A DNA stretch of 64,000 nucleotides from JACOMS01 sp051252005 (GCA_051252005.1 JBPOEZ010000003.1:248001-312000); one strand, 5' to 3'. Numbered from the stretch's first letter, positions 33,510-42,293 are shown. Notes: a model not told the origin generated them from the letters alone. Translations and numbers: made by a program.

Positions 33510-33742
33510 TGGGCGGTAAAAAAACCCGCATCACCAACCATATTAAGCGCATCCGCCTAGCGAGAACCGACCTAACACAGGCTGAACTCGCGGCACGGGT
33601 CGGGGCGACGCGCCAAACCATCCTCGCGATCGAAGCCGAGAAATACGCGCCGTCTCTGGAGCTTGCGTTTCGCATAGCGCATATTTTGGGCGAGCAAGTC
33701 GACGAGCTTTTCCAGTTCGACCCGTCCGATATGGAGGATTAG
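33509..33742 (+). CDS. XRE-family helix-turn-helix regulator (Cro-like)
   Basis: 77 residues, almost entirely one HTH domain: LARTDLTQAELAARVGATRQ and TILAIEAEKYAPSLELAFRI, followed by an acidic tail (FQFDPSDMED). Small stand-alone XRE proteins of this kind, often called YozG-like, are typically encoded directly after a membrane protein. TAATG overlap with that gene ties their expression. Its likely binding sites are the two repeated dyads upstream. Confidence 0.88.
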   Translation: MGGKKTRITNHIKRIRLARTDLTQAELAARVGATRQTILAIEAEKYAPSLELAFRIAHILGEQVDELFQFDPSDMED

Positions 33743-33779
33743 GCGGGTTGGGATGTTTAGGGAGTTACGGCGCGTTATA

Positions 33780-33890
33780 ACGTCGAGGTCCCGCATCTTC
33801 GGCTATGCCACTGCCGTGGCCTTTTCCGGCTATATTCGATCCACCGGATCGAATATTTGCAAACAACCGCCTTCAAAGCGTGCGGGATGA
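33780..33890. repeat. Dispersed repeat with internal hairpin, copy 1
   Basis: Bounded by GTCGAGGTCCCGCA and TGCGGGATGACA in inverted orientation. Inside is a perfect 11-base hairpin, ATATTCGATCC/GGATCGAATAT (33832-33856). No coding capacity. The ends match the second repeat 40 bases further on, so this copy appears to carry an extra internal segment. Confidence 0.6.
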
Positions 33891-33930
33891 CATTTTTTTA
33901 AACCCCTTTCAGCCCTCCCCCACCCCACAC

Positions 33931-34012
33931 TGTCACCCCGCGCTTGACGCGGGGTCTCAAGAGTTTGAGCTAGCTATAATGTCGAGATCCCGCGTCGAGC
34001 GCGGGATGACGG
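33931..34012. repeat. Dispersed repeat, copy 2 (CCCGCG-type palindrome)
   Basis: Left half: CCCCGC-GCTTGAC-GCGGGG hairpin. Right half: GTCGAGATCCCGCG followed by GAGCGCGGGATGACGGG. This CCCGCGCTTGACGCGGG form is a common intergenic palindrome of alphaproteobacterial genomes. It shares its outer sequence with copy 1. Confidence 0.65.
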
Positions 34013-34071
34013 GCATGAGAGACCGATTAATCCTCGCTCCAAACTCACAAAACTCATGTAATTACGCGCTT

Positions 34072-34521
34072 TTAAAAATAATAATCCTCACTCTTCCATT
34101 TGCCCTTATATTTCAATCTCACCGCGTCAAAACGGTGAGCACTACAAGTTTTCCAAACGACGAAGGGCCTTTGTCGACGTAGGACTAGAGCGTTTGGAAC
34201 GGTGTTTGTGATTGTAGGTAGCTTTCGGCTTGAGAATGTGAACCACTGTCAAGCATCTACGCGAAAGCACGGCCGGGTCACCACATGCGAGAGCCTCACG
34301 CCCTCTTCCGCTCCCTCGGAAGCAGACCGCTCATAAGGCGGGAAAGACTGGCGCAAAAATAGGCCGCACTGAATAAAACGCCGCCGCGAAGTCACTCCTT
34401 TGCGAACACACATTTTATCTCTCTGGCCTGCAAAGGCTAGGAACTTCGCGGAACCGCCCTTCATTTCGAAGGCCCCTCCATTAATCTTCACGCTGCGTCT
34501 CCCGCGCGGCGATAAACCCAC
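34072..34521 (-). other. Gene-poor stretch with decayed reading frames and a long inverted repeat
   Basis: No intact gene is convincing here. On the minus strand an open stretch (34249-34521, 90 codons) ends at a stop and another frame continues open to about 34072, as if one older sequence were frameshifted. The peptides are rich in Arg, Ser and Pro and look non-protein. The DNA carries nested inverted repeats: CCGCGAAG (34384-34391) with CTTCGCGG (34444-34451), and inside them CCTTTGC (34397-34403) with GCAAAGG (34430-34436); a separate hairpin CTTCCG/CGGAAG is at 34305-34322. It may be a repeat family, a structured RNA or decaying sequence. I do not recognise it. Confidence 0.35.
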
Positions 34522-34535
34522 AGAAAGAAAACATT

Positions 34536-34805
34536 ATGAGCCGTACACGACATAGCGCCCATCCAGCCCGCAAAAAATCAATGAGCATGAAGCAAATGCG
34601 CGCGCACATTATTGAGCTTGAAGCGAAACAAAAGAAATGCACCTGCGGGCCTTATGAGGACGCCCAGTATGATGAAGACCTTAAGGCCCTTTGGGATATG
34701 CTAAACGAGCTACCAAACGATGCTTATATGCCCAATGGCAACCTCGAACAAGCGGAGACGCTCGCGGCTAATCTGGCTATGATCAATAACCGTTACGCCC
34801 CTTAA
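34536..34805 (+). CDS. Small hypothetical protein
   Basis: 89 residues with AGAAAG before the ATG. It is helical and charged: a basic N-terminus (SRTRHSAHPARKKSMSMKQM) and a coiled segment (RAHIIELEAKQKKCTCGPYE) with a CTC pair, then DLKALWDMLNELPNDAYMPN. Codon choice looks like its neighbours and the amino-acid composition is protein-like, which favours a real gene. No family recognised; position beside repeats leaves room for doubt. Monocistronic, upstream of trxB by 150 bases. Confidence 0.5.
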   Translation: MSRTRHSAHPARKKSMSMKQMRAHIIELEAKQKKCTCGPYEDAQYDEDLKALWDMLNELPNDAYMPNGNLEQAETLAANLAMINNRYAP

Positions 34806-34955
34806 ACGGTTCACCGCACATATTTTCGCGGGACGATGCATAATCTGCCCTCGCCGCACTCCCGTCTTGCGAATCCGCGCCGCTCTGCCTATGTGTAACC
34901 TTCATATTTTTACAAGCCCGTCTATAAAAGCCGCGCCGATAGTACCGAGAGTTCC

Positions 34956-35903
34956 ATGCCAAACACGATCCATCACAAAGTCCTTATCATCGGCTCCGGC
35001 CCTGCTGGCTACACCGCCGCCGTCTACGCCGCGCGCGCCATGCTTGAACCCGGCATTGTCGCAGGATTACAGCCCGGCGGACAGCTCATGATAACAACCG
35101 ACGTTGAGAACTACCCCGGCTTCCCCGAAGTTCTCGGCCCTGACCTTATGGATAAGTTCAAGGAACACGCGCTGAAATTCGGCACCGAATTTTACGAAGA
35201 CATGATTACGGACGTGGATTTCTCATCCCGCCCCTTCAAAATGACGGGCGATTCTGGTGATCTCTATACGGCTGACTCTGTGATTATCGCGACGGGCGCG
35301 CAGGCCAAATGGATCGGCATGCCATCCGAAGAAAAATACAAAGGTTTTGGTGTGTCGGCTTGCGCCACCTGCGACGGGTTCTTTTACCGCGGCAAAGACG
35401 TCACCGTCATTGGCGGCGGCAATACAGCCGTCGAAGAAGCACTCTTTCTGACTAAATTTGCCTCCAAGGTCACCCTCGTCCATCGCCGCGACAGCCTTCG
35501 CGCTGAAAAAATCTTGCAGAAACGGCTTCTCGAAAATCCGAAAGTCGAGATCCTTTGGGATACGACCCTCGACGAAATTTTGGGCCAAGCCATGCCGCCA
35601 AGCGTTACAGGGCTTCGCCTGAAAAACGTGAAAACCGGCGAGACATTTGAACGCGAAACCCATGGCGTCTTCATCGCCATCGGCCACAAACCGTCTACGG
35701 ATGTTTTCAAAGGTCACGTCAAAATGAATGCAGGCGGATATATTGAAACCGCCGCCGACAGCACCGCTACAGATATTCCGGGCGTTTTTGCGGCAGGTGA
35801 TGTGTCAGACGAAACCTTCCGCCAAGCCGTCACGGCCGCAGGCCTTGGCTGTATGGGCGCTTTGGAAGCCGAACGCTGGCTCGCAGAAGAAGCTGAGACA
35901 TAA
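34956..35903 (+). CDS. trxB: Thioredoxin reductase
   Basis: 315 residues, normal length. FAD-binding GSGPAGYTAAVYAARAML, redox-active CATCDGFFYRGKDVTV, NADPH-binding GGGNTAVEEALFLT and the final FAD motif VFAAGDVSDETFRQAVTAAG. It reduces thioredoxin with NADPH in the cytoplasm. Its stop codon is followed immediately by the LysR start, so the two form an operon. Confidence 0.97.
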   Translation: MPNTIHHKVLIIGSGPAGYTAAVYAARAMLEPGIVAGLQPGGQLMITTDVENYPGFPEVLGPDLMDKFKEHALKFGTEFYEDMITDVDFSSRPFKMTGDSGDLYTADSVIIATGAQAKWIGMPSEEKYKGFGVSACATCDGFFYRGKDVTVIGGGNTAVEEALFLTKFASKVTLVHRRDSLRAEKILQKRLLENPKVEILWDTTLDEILGQAMPPSVTGLRLKNVKTGETFERETHGVFIAIGHKPSTDVFKGHVKMNAGGYIETAADSTATDIPGVFAAGDVSDETFRQAVTAAGLGCMGALEAERWLAEEAET

Positions 35904-36803
35904 ATGGCTGATACGCTCGACTGGGATAAGCTAAAGACCTTTAACGCTGCGGCGGAGACAGGCTCTTTAACGGCTGCCGCCGAGCGTCTTCGCATATCAC
36001 AGTCCGCCGTTAGCCGGCAAATCACCTCGCTTGAGGAAAGCCTGAATACGCCCTTATTCCACCGTCACGCGCGCGGACTAACCTTGACAGAACAAGGGCA
36101 TATTCTGCACCAAACCGCCAATGAAATGGCGCACAAAGTGGCGTTAGCTCAGGCTTCCGTTGAAGATAGCCGTAATAAACCCCAAGGCGTTTTACGGGTC
36201 TCTACGCCGATTTCTTTGGGGTCTAACTGGCTCACATCTGTTTTGCCAGAATTCATGGCGGCCTATCCGGAAATTGATTTGCAGTTGATCCTCGAGGACG
36301 GCGAGCATGATCTCTCGGCTCTGGATGTAGACTGCGCCCTGCGGCCTTGGCCCTCAACACAAGGCGATGTAATTGAGCGGCGGCTTGGGACAATTTCGCA
36401 AAGTATCTTCGCTTCTGATACCTATTTGGCAAAGTACGGCGCGCCGGTAAGCCTAGAAGATCTTGACCAACATAAAATTGTTGCTTTCGGGAATTTAATG
36501 CCAATCAAGCTGCACAGTACGAATTGGGTGCTCAAGGCTGGACGTCCGCCGCATGATCCGCGAAAGCCGATATTAGAGGTCAATAACTTACACGGGGTCA
36601 TGCGCGCGGCAGAGGCCGGAATCGGTATTGCAGGTCTCCCCAATTATATGGTGTCTTTGTCTCGCAGACTTGTGAAAATCCTGCCGCAAGTCAAAGGAGA
36701 GCCTTTTGATATCTATTTCGTCTACCCCAGCGAACTCCGTGGCTCAGTCAAAGCCAAAGTTTTCCGAGAATTTCTCGTTCGGGTAACAAAAAGCTGGCGC
36801 TAA
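35904..36803 (+). CDS. LysR-family transcriptional regulator
   Basis: 299 residues. N-terminal HTH (AAETGSLTAAAERLRISQSA; VSRQITSLEESLNTPLFHRH) and a periplasmic-binding-like effector domain (VLRVSTPISLGSNWLTSVLP; MRAAEAGIGIAGLPNYMVS). It begins on the base after the trxB stop, which is unusual for LysR genes, as they are normally divergent from their targets. In several alphaproteobacteria a LysR regulator follows trxB in just this way. Ligand unknown. Confidence 0.93.
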   Translation: MADTLDWDKLKTFNAAAETGSLTAAAERLRISQSAVSRQITSLEESLNTPLFHRHARGLTLTEQGHILHQTANEMAHKVALAQASVEDSRNKPQGVLRVSTPISLGSNWLTSVLPEFMAAYPEIDLQLILEDGEHDLSALDVDCALRPWPSTQGDVIERRLGTISQSIFASDTYLAKYGAPVSLEDLDQHKIVAFGNLMPIKLHSTNWVLKAGRPPHDPRKPILEVNNLHGVMRAAEAGIGIAGLPNYMVSLSRRLVKILPQVKGEPFDIYFVYPSELRGSVKAKVFREFLVRVTKSWR

Positions 36804-36894
36804 ACCGCGTAATTAGCCCAAAATTTATGCGCTATGCACATTTGCATAGAACGTTTGCAGGACTATGGCTTCTATAAAACAGTAAACACTCTAT

Positions 36895-37020
36895 CTAAGC
36901 ATCAACACGAGGCGGCTTCCTCCCCTTTTTGCCGCTACGTTGTTTACCGCATACACTTCCTCCCCGAAGGTATAGCGAAGACTTTGCCGGGCCGGACTTT
37001 CGTCTGAGCCCGGCTTTTTT
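36895..37020 (+). ncRNA. Candidate three-hairpin anti-Shine-Dalgarno small RNA (alpha-r14/cuckoo-like)
   Basis: Three consecutive hairpins are visible. H1 pairs ACG..GCGGC (36907-36916) with GCCGC..CGT (36931-36940), leaving TTCCTCCCC in the loop. H2 pairs CGCATAC-a-CTTC (36948-36959) with GAAGGTAT-a-GCG (36966-36977), with CTCCCC in the loop. H3 is an intrinsic terminator. The repeated CTTCCTCCCC is complementary to GGGGAGGAAG-type ribosome sites. Alphaproteobacterial sRNAs with such anti-SD loops in the first two hairpins are known. The 5' end is uncertain: TATAAA (36873) and TATCTA (36892) are possible -10 elements without a clear -35. Confidence 0.72.
36986..37020 (+). terminator. Intrinsic terminator of the anti-SD small RNA
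   Basis: GCCGGGC-c-GGAC pairs with GTCT-g-AGCCCGGC around a TTTC loop and is followed by six T residues. It could also stop read-through from the trxB-lysR unit. Confidence 0.9.
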
Positions 37021-37076
37021 CTTTATTAACCTCGATCTGTTATTCAGGCCTTTGATATAATTGAATTATTGGTTTT

Positions 37077-39524
37077 ATGACGATGTCAAATACAGACTTA
37101 TCTCCGCACACAAAGCCTTTACACGAGTCTGAAATTCCATCTTCGCGAATCGCAAACAATCTACGAAATTGCGGAATGACGATCCTCGACGAAACGCTTG
37201 ATCTTGCCATCAGTATTCTCAACGAGAAACTCGAATATCAATATATGAACACAGCTATGTTCGAGCAACTGGGACTCAAACCTGGACAGGTCAATGTCGG
37301 GGACCCGCTTTCCGTCTGTCACGACCACATGATCAAGTCAGGCCTTCTTACGCCGGAAATTATCAAGAAAAACAAGATCGCGGCGAAGCTTCAAGAAGCG
37401 CGTGAAAATGGACAAAACTACTCAAGCACCATGCAATTCGCTGACGGCCGGACGATGCAGCTCAAACGAACAAAACTGAAAAATGGTTACACGGTCTCCG
37501 TTTCTCAGGATATTACTGCACTCGTTGACAAAGACCGCATGCTGGAAGACGCCCTCGTGTTGGGGCAATCCGGATATTGGATCTATGAGCTCAAAACAAA
37601 GAAGACAAAACTTAGCCGTACACTCAGGCACTTTCTGCCAGACGAAACGCTAGAGAAAATCAAAGAGCACGGCATTTCTGCCATTGTAATGCCAGGGGAA
37701 AAGCACATTTTTGCTGCTGCGTTTAAAAAAGCACTGGCTACAGATGGGACATTTCGAGTTGAATCAAGAACTTTGAACCGCAGAGGCGAAATTTGCCATA
37801 GCCTGACTATGGGGGAAATTTTGCGCGATGAAAATGGCGTCCCAGAGAAAATAAAATCCTTCGTCAAAAACATAACCCAAGAACATGAGCAGGCAAAAGC
37901 TTTAGAAAGTGCCAAGAATGATGCCATCCGTGCGTCTCAAGCCAAGTCAGAATTTCTGGCAAATATGAGCCACGAGATCAGAACACCTATGAACGGCATA
38001 TTGGGGATGGCCGAACTATTGGCCAATTCCGACATAAATGACAAGCAAAGAGATTTCGTCAAAGTTATCAATAATTCGTCTCAAGCGCTTCTAACCATTA
38101 TCAATGACATTTTAGACTTCTCAAAAATTGAAGCTGGCGCACTTTCTTTGGACCCCATGCCGTTTGATTTGAAAGACGCTGTCAACGATGTCGGCGCCTT
38201 GTTGCGTCAATCCGCTAGTGATAAAGATATAGAGCTCATCGTAAACTATAGCCAAAAACTAGAACGGCATTTTGTCGGAGATGTTGGCCGTCTGCGACAA
38301 GTCCTGACAAATCTTGTAAGCAACGCCATTAAGTTCACGGCTGAAGGTCATGTGATCATTGACGTTAATGTGAAAGACGCACGTGAAGGGCTCAGTGTAA
38401 TTCAAGTTTCTGTAACGGATACCGGCATTGGCATCCCCGCAGATAGAGTTCAAGAAATTTTCAAGAAGTTCACTCAAGCCGACGGTAGCACCACTCGCGT
38501 TTACGGCGGAACTGGATTAGGCCTCACGATCTCTAAATGCATCATTGAAAAAATGAATGGACGTGTTTCTGTTAAGTCCGAACCGGGCAAAGGGTCCGTC
38601 TTTAGTTTTGCCATACCACTTCCAAAAGACACAGCCGTAGCGCCAATAGAATATGATACAGCGGCGCTAAACAACCGGCGCGCGCTTATCGTTGATGATG
38701 TCACCGTGAACCGGTATTTACTAGGAGAGCATTTACGCGCTTGGAACATTACACCCGTCATGGCCTCCAGTGCGCAAGAAGCCCTAGATATTTTACGGGC
38801 AGACGCAGAAACATCAAACGCAATCGATATAATTCTTACGGATTATCTAATGCCCGGTATGGACGGCTTGGATTTGGCCAAGACGATGACGACGAGTCTT
38901 AATCTTCCCTTCAAACCTGTCATTATGATTTCCTCGTGCGATCAACCGATGAATAGCGGGGACCTCTCGCAAGTGGGAATCGTAGACTTCATAGCTAAAC
39001 CATTGAGAGAACAGCGGCTCTACGATAGTCTCGTAAAGACCTTTTCAGAGTTCAGCCGAAACGAAACGGCAGCGGCCTTTCTTAAATCAGCCCCTGCGCC
39101 TAAAGAGGAAAATAAATCAGGAAAGTACGATATTCTTGTCGCAGAAGACACCGAACTCAACCAAGATGTGGTTCGGTTGATGTTATCAGATTCCCCGTTT
39201 AATCCTATATTTGCTGATAACGGCCAAATCGCTTTGGACATGTACATGGCGGCGCCGGAGAAATACGCCCTAATCCTGATGGATGTTTCCATGCCCGTGA
39301 AAGATGGATACCAAACGACAAAAGATATTCTGGCCTTTGAAGCCGAAAACACACTCCACCATACACCGATCATCGCCCTCACGGGTCACGCGCTCAAATA
39401 TGACCGCGACAAATGCCTAGACGTTGGCATGGATGACTATCTCAGCAAGCCGGTAAAACAGAATGATTTAAACAGTAAGCTCGACGAGTGGATGGATAAG
39501 CTGGGCGTTAAAGCCGCGGCTTAA
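37077..39524 (+). CDS. Hybrid sensor histidine kinase with two receiver domains
   Basis: 815 residues, no transmembrane helix, so cytoplasmic. Two PAS-like sensor regions (about 35-150 and 165-270), then HisKA with the phosphorylatable His299 in NMSHEIRTPMNGILGMAEL, HATPase_c (N box LTNLVSNAIKFTAEG; G boxes DTGIGIPADRV and YGGTGLGLTISK), and two receiver domains with phospho-acceptor Asp589 (LTDYLMPGMDG) and Asp736 (LMDVSMPVKDG). No Hpt domain is attached, so phosphate must pass to a separate phosphotransferase. The first ATG lacks a clear ribosome site; ATG 37083 is an alternative. The gene follows the small RNA terminator. Confidence 0.93.
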   Translation: MTMSNTDLSPHTKPLHESEIPSSRIANNLRNCGMTILDETLDLAISILNEKLEYQYMNTAMFEQLGLKPGQVNVGDPLSVCHDHMIKSGLLTPEIIKKNKIAAKLQEARENGQNYSSTMQFADGRTMQLKRTKLKNGYTVSVSQDITALVDKDRMLEDALVLGQSGYWIYELKTKKTKLSRTLRHFLPDETLEKIKEHGISAIVMPGEKHIFAAAFKKALATDGTFRVESRTLNRRGEICHSLTMGEILRDENGVPEKIKSFVKNITQEHEQAKALESAKNDAIRASQAKSEFLANMSHEIRTPMNGILGMAELLANSDINDKQRDFVKVINNSSQALLTIINDILDFSKIEAGALSLDPMPFDLKDAVNDVGALLRQSASDKDIELIVNYSQKLERHFVGDVGRLRQVLTNLVSNAIKFTAEGHVIIDVNVKDAREGLSVIQVSVTDTGIGIPADRVQEIFKKFTQADGSTTRVYGGTGLGLTISKCIIEKMNGRVSVKSEPGKGSVFSFAIPLPKDTAVAPIEYDTAALNNRRALIVDDVTVNRYLLGEHLRAWNITPVMASSAQEALDILRADAETSNAIDIILTDYLMPGMDGLDLAKTMTTSLNLPFKPVIMISSCDQPMNSGDLSQVGIVDFIAKPLREQRLYDSLVKTFSEFSRNETAAAFLKSAPAPKEENKSGKYDILVAEDTELNQDVVRLMLSDSPFNPIFADNGQIALDMYMAAPEKYALILMDVSMPVKDGYQTTKDILAFEAENTLHHTPIIALTGHALKYDRDKCLDVGMDDYLSKPVKQNDLNSKLDEWMDKLGVKAAA

Positions 39525-39988
39525 GCGGCAGTAGCCCGCAACATCCAAGCCGTTTTCTCGTGCAGTGTCACACGCGGCGCAACAACATCAGCCGTCGCAT
39601 CATCACCAGCATCTTCAGCAATCCGCAGAACATCACGCGCTGACTTCGCCACTTGCTCATGTCCTCTCGCGAGATTTTGCACCATTTCTTTCCAGTCTGG
39701 TTGACCAGATTCCTCTTGAATTTGGCTGATTTTACCGATGGCGGCATAAGACCCTGGGGCGTAATATCCAAGGGCGCGAATACGTTCTGCCAGTTCATCT
39801 ACCGCCGTCCACATTTCCGTATATTGCTCCATGAACTGAATGTGCAGCTGCTGAAAATGCGGGCCTTCGACGTTCCAGTGATAGCCATGCGTTTTGAGAT
39901 ACAATGTATACGTATCAGCAAAAAGCTGAGTTAAGGCATCAGCTGACTTTTTACGTCCATCTTTAGAAATTCCGATATTAATGTCCAT
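39521..39988 (-). CDS. dps: Dps-family ferritin-like DNA-protection protein
   Basis: 155 residues from ATG 39988, which has GGAG eight bases upstream (ATG 40000 is the alternative). The ferroxidase centre at the dimer interface is visible as LKTHGYHWNVEGPHFQQLHI and EMWTAVDELAERIRALG. Dps dodecamers oxidise and store iron and shield DNA during starvation or peroxide stress. A lysine-poor N-terminus suggests limited direct DNA binding. It converges on the kinase gene with a four-base overlap at the stops. Confidence 0.93.
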   Translation of the reverse strand: MDINIGISKDGRKKSADALTQLFADTYTLYLKTHGYHWNVEGPHFQQLHIQFMEQYTEMWTAVDELAERIRALGYYAPGSYAAIGKISQIQEESGQPDWKEMVQNLARGHEQVAKSARDVLRIAEDAGDDATADVVAPRVTLHEKTAWMLRATAA

Positions 39989-40044
39989 TTTGGGCTCCAT
40001 CTCATTTTCTTAAATCACTATGACCTATGTAGTGACGTAGAAAT

Positions 40045-41259
40045 TTATTTCAATGAGGCACAAAACTCCTGAATTCTAGAAAGCGCTTTTTGCAGAGATT
40101 TCATATCTGTTGCGTAGGAAAGCCGTATGTTGGGCGAGCCGTGAAAAGCGCTTCCCGGCACCACCGCCACATGGGCTTCTTCAATGAGGGCTGTGGCAAA
40201 ATCAAGGTCAGAATTAAGAACAACGCCTCCGCGCGTCGTCTTGCTCAAAACACCCGAACAATCAGGATAGGCATAAAACGCCCCGTCAGGTAGAAGGCAA
40301 GACAATTCGTCTGCAGCATTCAGCCCATCCACGACAAAGTCGCGGCGGGCCTGAAACGCATCATTTCTTTTCTTCATAAAATCATGAGACCCCGTCAAGG
40401 CAGCAATTGCCGCCCACTGACTAATAGAACAGGGATTTGACGTCGATTGCGACATGACTTTTGCCATCGCCTTGATGAGCCATTCAGGTCCGCCCGCATA
40501 GCCAATGCGCCAGCCCGTCATAGCATAAGCTTTAGAAACACCGTTCATCGTCAGAACGCGGTCATAAAGCTCTGGCACGACATCGGCAATCGTCGCAAAT
40601 TTTGCCTCCCCGTACATCAAGTGCTCGTACATATCATCGGTCAAAACCATAACTTGGGGATGTCTGAGCAAGACTTCGCCAAGCGCGGCTAACTCTGTAC
40701 GGCCATAGGCCGCGCCCGTTGGGTTGGAAGGGGAATTGAGTATCAACCATTTTGTGCGCGGAGTAATTGCGGCCTCAAGGTGTTCCGCGGTAATCTTAAA
40801 TCCGCACTCCATGCCGCAATGCACGATGCGCGGCGTCCCGCCAGCAAGCTTTGCCATTTCCGGATAAGACACCCAACACGGGGCAGGAATGACAACCTCG
40901 TCGCCCGGATTTAAAGTCGCCACAAAGGCATTAAAAATAACAGGCTTCCCGCCCGGAGAGACGTTAATTTGCGCCGGCGTATAGGACAGCCCATTATCGT
41001 TTTTGAATTTATCGCAAATAGCCTGCTTAAGTTCGGGGATACCATCGACACTCGTATATTTCGTCGCGCCGCGCCGAATCGCTTCAACGGCGGCCTCCTT
41101 AATATGATCAGGCGTATCAAAATCCGGTTCACCTGCGCCGAGGCCGATAACGTCGATACCTGCGGCCTTCATCTCCCGCGCTTTCTGCGTCACAGCCATG
41201 GTCGCCGACGGCGCAACCCGAGATAAAGCTTCTGAAATTGTGTGGCCGGAATTTGGCAT
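40045..41259 (-). CDS. aspC: Class I aspartate aminotransferase (AAT 1-gamma type)
   Basis: 404 residues. GAGEPDFDTPDHIKEAAVEA, NVSPGGKPVIFNAFVATLNP, LNSPSNPTGAAYGRTELAAL, the PLP lysine in MNGVSKAYAMTGWRIGYAGG, and the substrate Arg in NIRLSYATDMKSL. This matches bacterial 1-gamma aspartate aminotransferases, some of which also act on prephenate (arogenate route). Cytoplasmic, monocistronic and divergent from the DMT transporter gene with a 69-base control region. Confidence 0.93.
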   Translation of the reverse strand: MPNSGHTISEALSRVAPSATMAVTQKAREMKAAGIDVIGLGAGEPDFDTPDHIKEAAVEAIRRGATKYTSVDGIPELKQAICDKFKNDNGLSYTPAQINVSPGGKPVIFNAFVATLNPGDEVVIPAPCWVSYPEMAKLAGGTPRIVHCGMECGFKITAEHLEAAITPRTKWLILNSPSNPTGAAYGRTELAALGEVLLRHPQVMVLTDDMYEHLMYGEAKFATIADVVPELYDRVLTMNGVSKAYAMTGWRIGYAGGPEWLIKAMAKVMSQSTSNPCSISQWAAIAALTGSHDFMKKRNDAFQARRDFVVDGLNAADELSCLLPDGAFYAYPDCSGVLSKTTRGGVVLNSDLDFATALIEEAHVAVVPGSAFHGSPNIRLSYATDMKSLQKALSRIQEFCASLK

Positions 41260-41328
41260 TTTTTGTCCTATCTTATCACTTCTAAAATTTCTCTAATGAG
41301 GCTATAGCGCCTTCAAAGGGGCACGCAA

Positions 41329-42225
41329 ATGTCAATCCGAGAATTTTTAGTTTTACTGCTAATTTGCTTTATTTGGGGCCTGCATTTTGTTGTCATGAAA
41401 TTGACCGTAAACGGGACGGCTGAACCCATATTTTATGCGGCCGTTCGCATGTCACTTGTGGCGCTTGTACTGCTTCCAAAACTAAAATGGCATAAAGGGC
41501 TAATGCCCCTAATCCTTTGCGCAGGCCTCGCTTACGGAGCGCTGAATTATGCCTTTATGTTCCCTGCGCTCAAACTAACGACAGCTTCGGCCGCTGCGGT
41601 CACCATAGAGCTTTTTGTACCGTTCTCTATTATTCTGTCAGTCATTGTTTTCAAAGACCATATCGGTACTTTCAAATTGGCAGGGATCGCACTCGCTTTA
41701 ATCGGCGTCGTAATCGTGTCATCAGGCGGGCCTGACGAAACGGCAGGGCCCTACTTTTTAATCGGTATTCTTTTAATGGTCTGCGCCGCCATGAGCGAAG
41801 CCGTCGGCGCCGTACTTGTAAAAAAGATCAGCGGAGTAAAACCCATTGAGCTTGTTGCTTGGTTCGCCGTAGTTGGGACAGCTGTCCTATGGCCGCTCAC
41901 ATTTATACTTGAAGACAACCAAATGACGGCCTTTTCCGCAGACAACCGCATGGCCTTTGGCTTTGCCATTTTATATTCAGCCCTGCTGGTTTCGGTCGTC
42001 GCGCATACATCTTACTATTGGCTCCTACAACGTCTACCGATTTATATCGTCTCCACATCGGGTCTTATGACGACGCTTATCGCTGTGGTCGCAAGTATCC
42101 TAGTTCTCAACGAATCCCTTACGGCGCAATTTATAATAGGCGGTCTGATGACACTCGCTGGCGTCGGGCTTATTCTTTGGCGCAACCAGAAAATGTCGGA
42201 ATCAAGTCCAACCGTGCCGCAATAA
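41329..42225 (+). CDS. DMT/EamA-family transporter
   Basis: 298 residues with ten hydrophobic helices in two EamA repeats (first begins LVLLLICFIWGLHFVVMKL; second YFLIGILLMVCAAMSEAVGA). The ILVLNESLTAQFIIGGLMTL helix near the end is the usual closing EamA motif. Members export amino acids, nucleobases or other metabolites across the inner membrane. The exact substrate cannot be inferred. Located upstream of a 40-codon membrane ORF and the EP-repeat protein on the same strand. Confidence 0.9.
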   Translation: MSIREFLVLLLICFIWGLHFVVMKLTVNGTAEPIFYAAVRMSLVALVLLPKLKWHKGLMPLILCAGLAYGALNYAFMFPALKLTTASAAAVTIELFVPFSIILSVIVFKDHIGTFKLAGIALALIGVVIVSSGGPDETAGPYFLIGILLMVCAAMSEAVGAVLVKKISGVKPIELVAWFAVVGTAVLWPLTFILEDNQMTAFSADNRMAFGFAILYSALLVSVVAHTSYYWLLQRLPIYIVSTSGLMTTLIAVVASILVLNESLTAQFIIGGLMTLAGVGLILWRNQKMSESSPTVPQ

Positions 42226-42293
42226 ATCCTTATCTGCGCCCTCTTCCAGCCGCAACACAGGGTTAATTTTCTCCTAAGACAAAGGAGACAATA

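Noticed and set aside
34249..34521. 90-codon minus-strand ORF as a real gene
   Set aside because: Arg/Ser/Pro-rich, overlaps strong inverted repeats, and has no ribosome site; kept only as part of an unexplained stretch.
34190..34530. RNase P RNA or tmRNA
   Set aside because: The conserved GAGGAAAGTCC core of RNase P RNA and the tag-coding or tRNA-like parts of tmRNA are not found on either strand.
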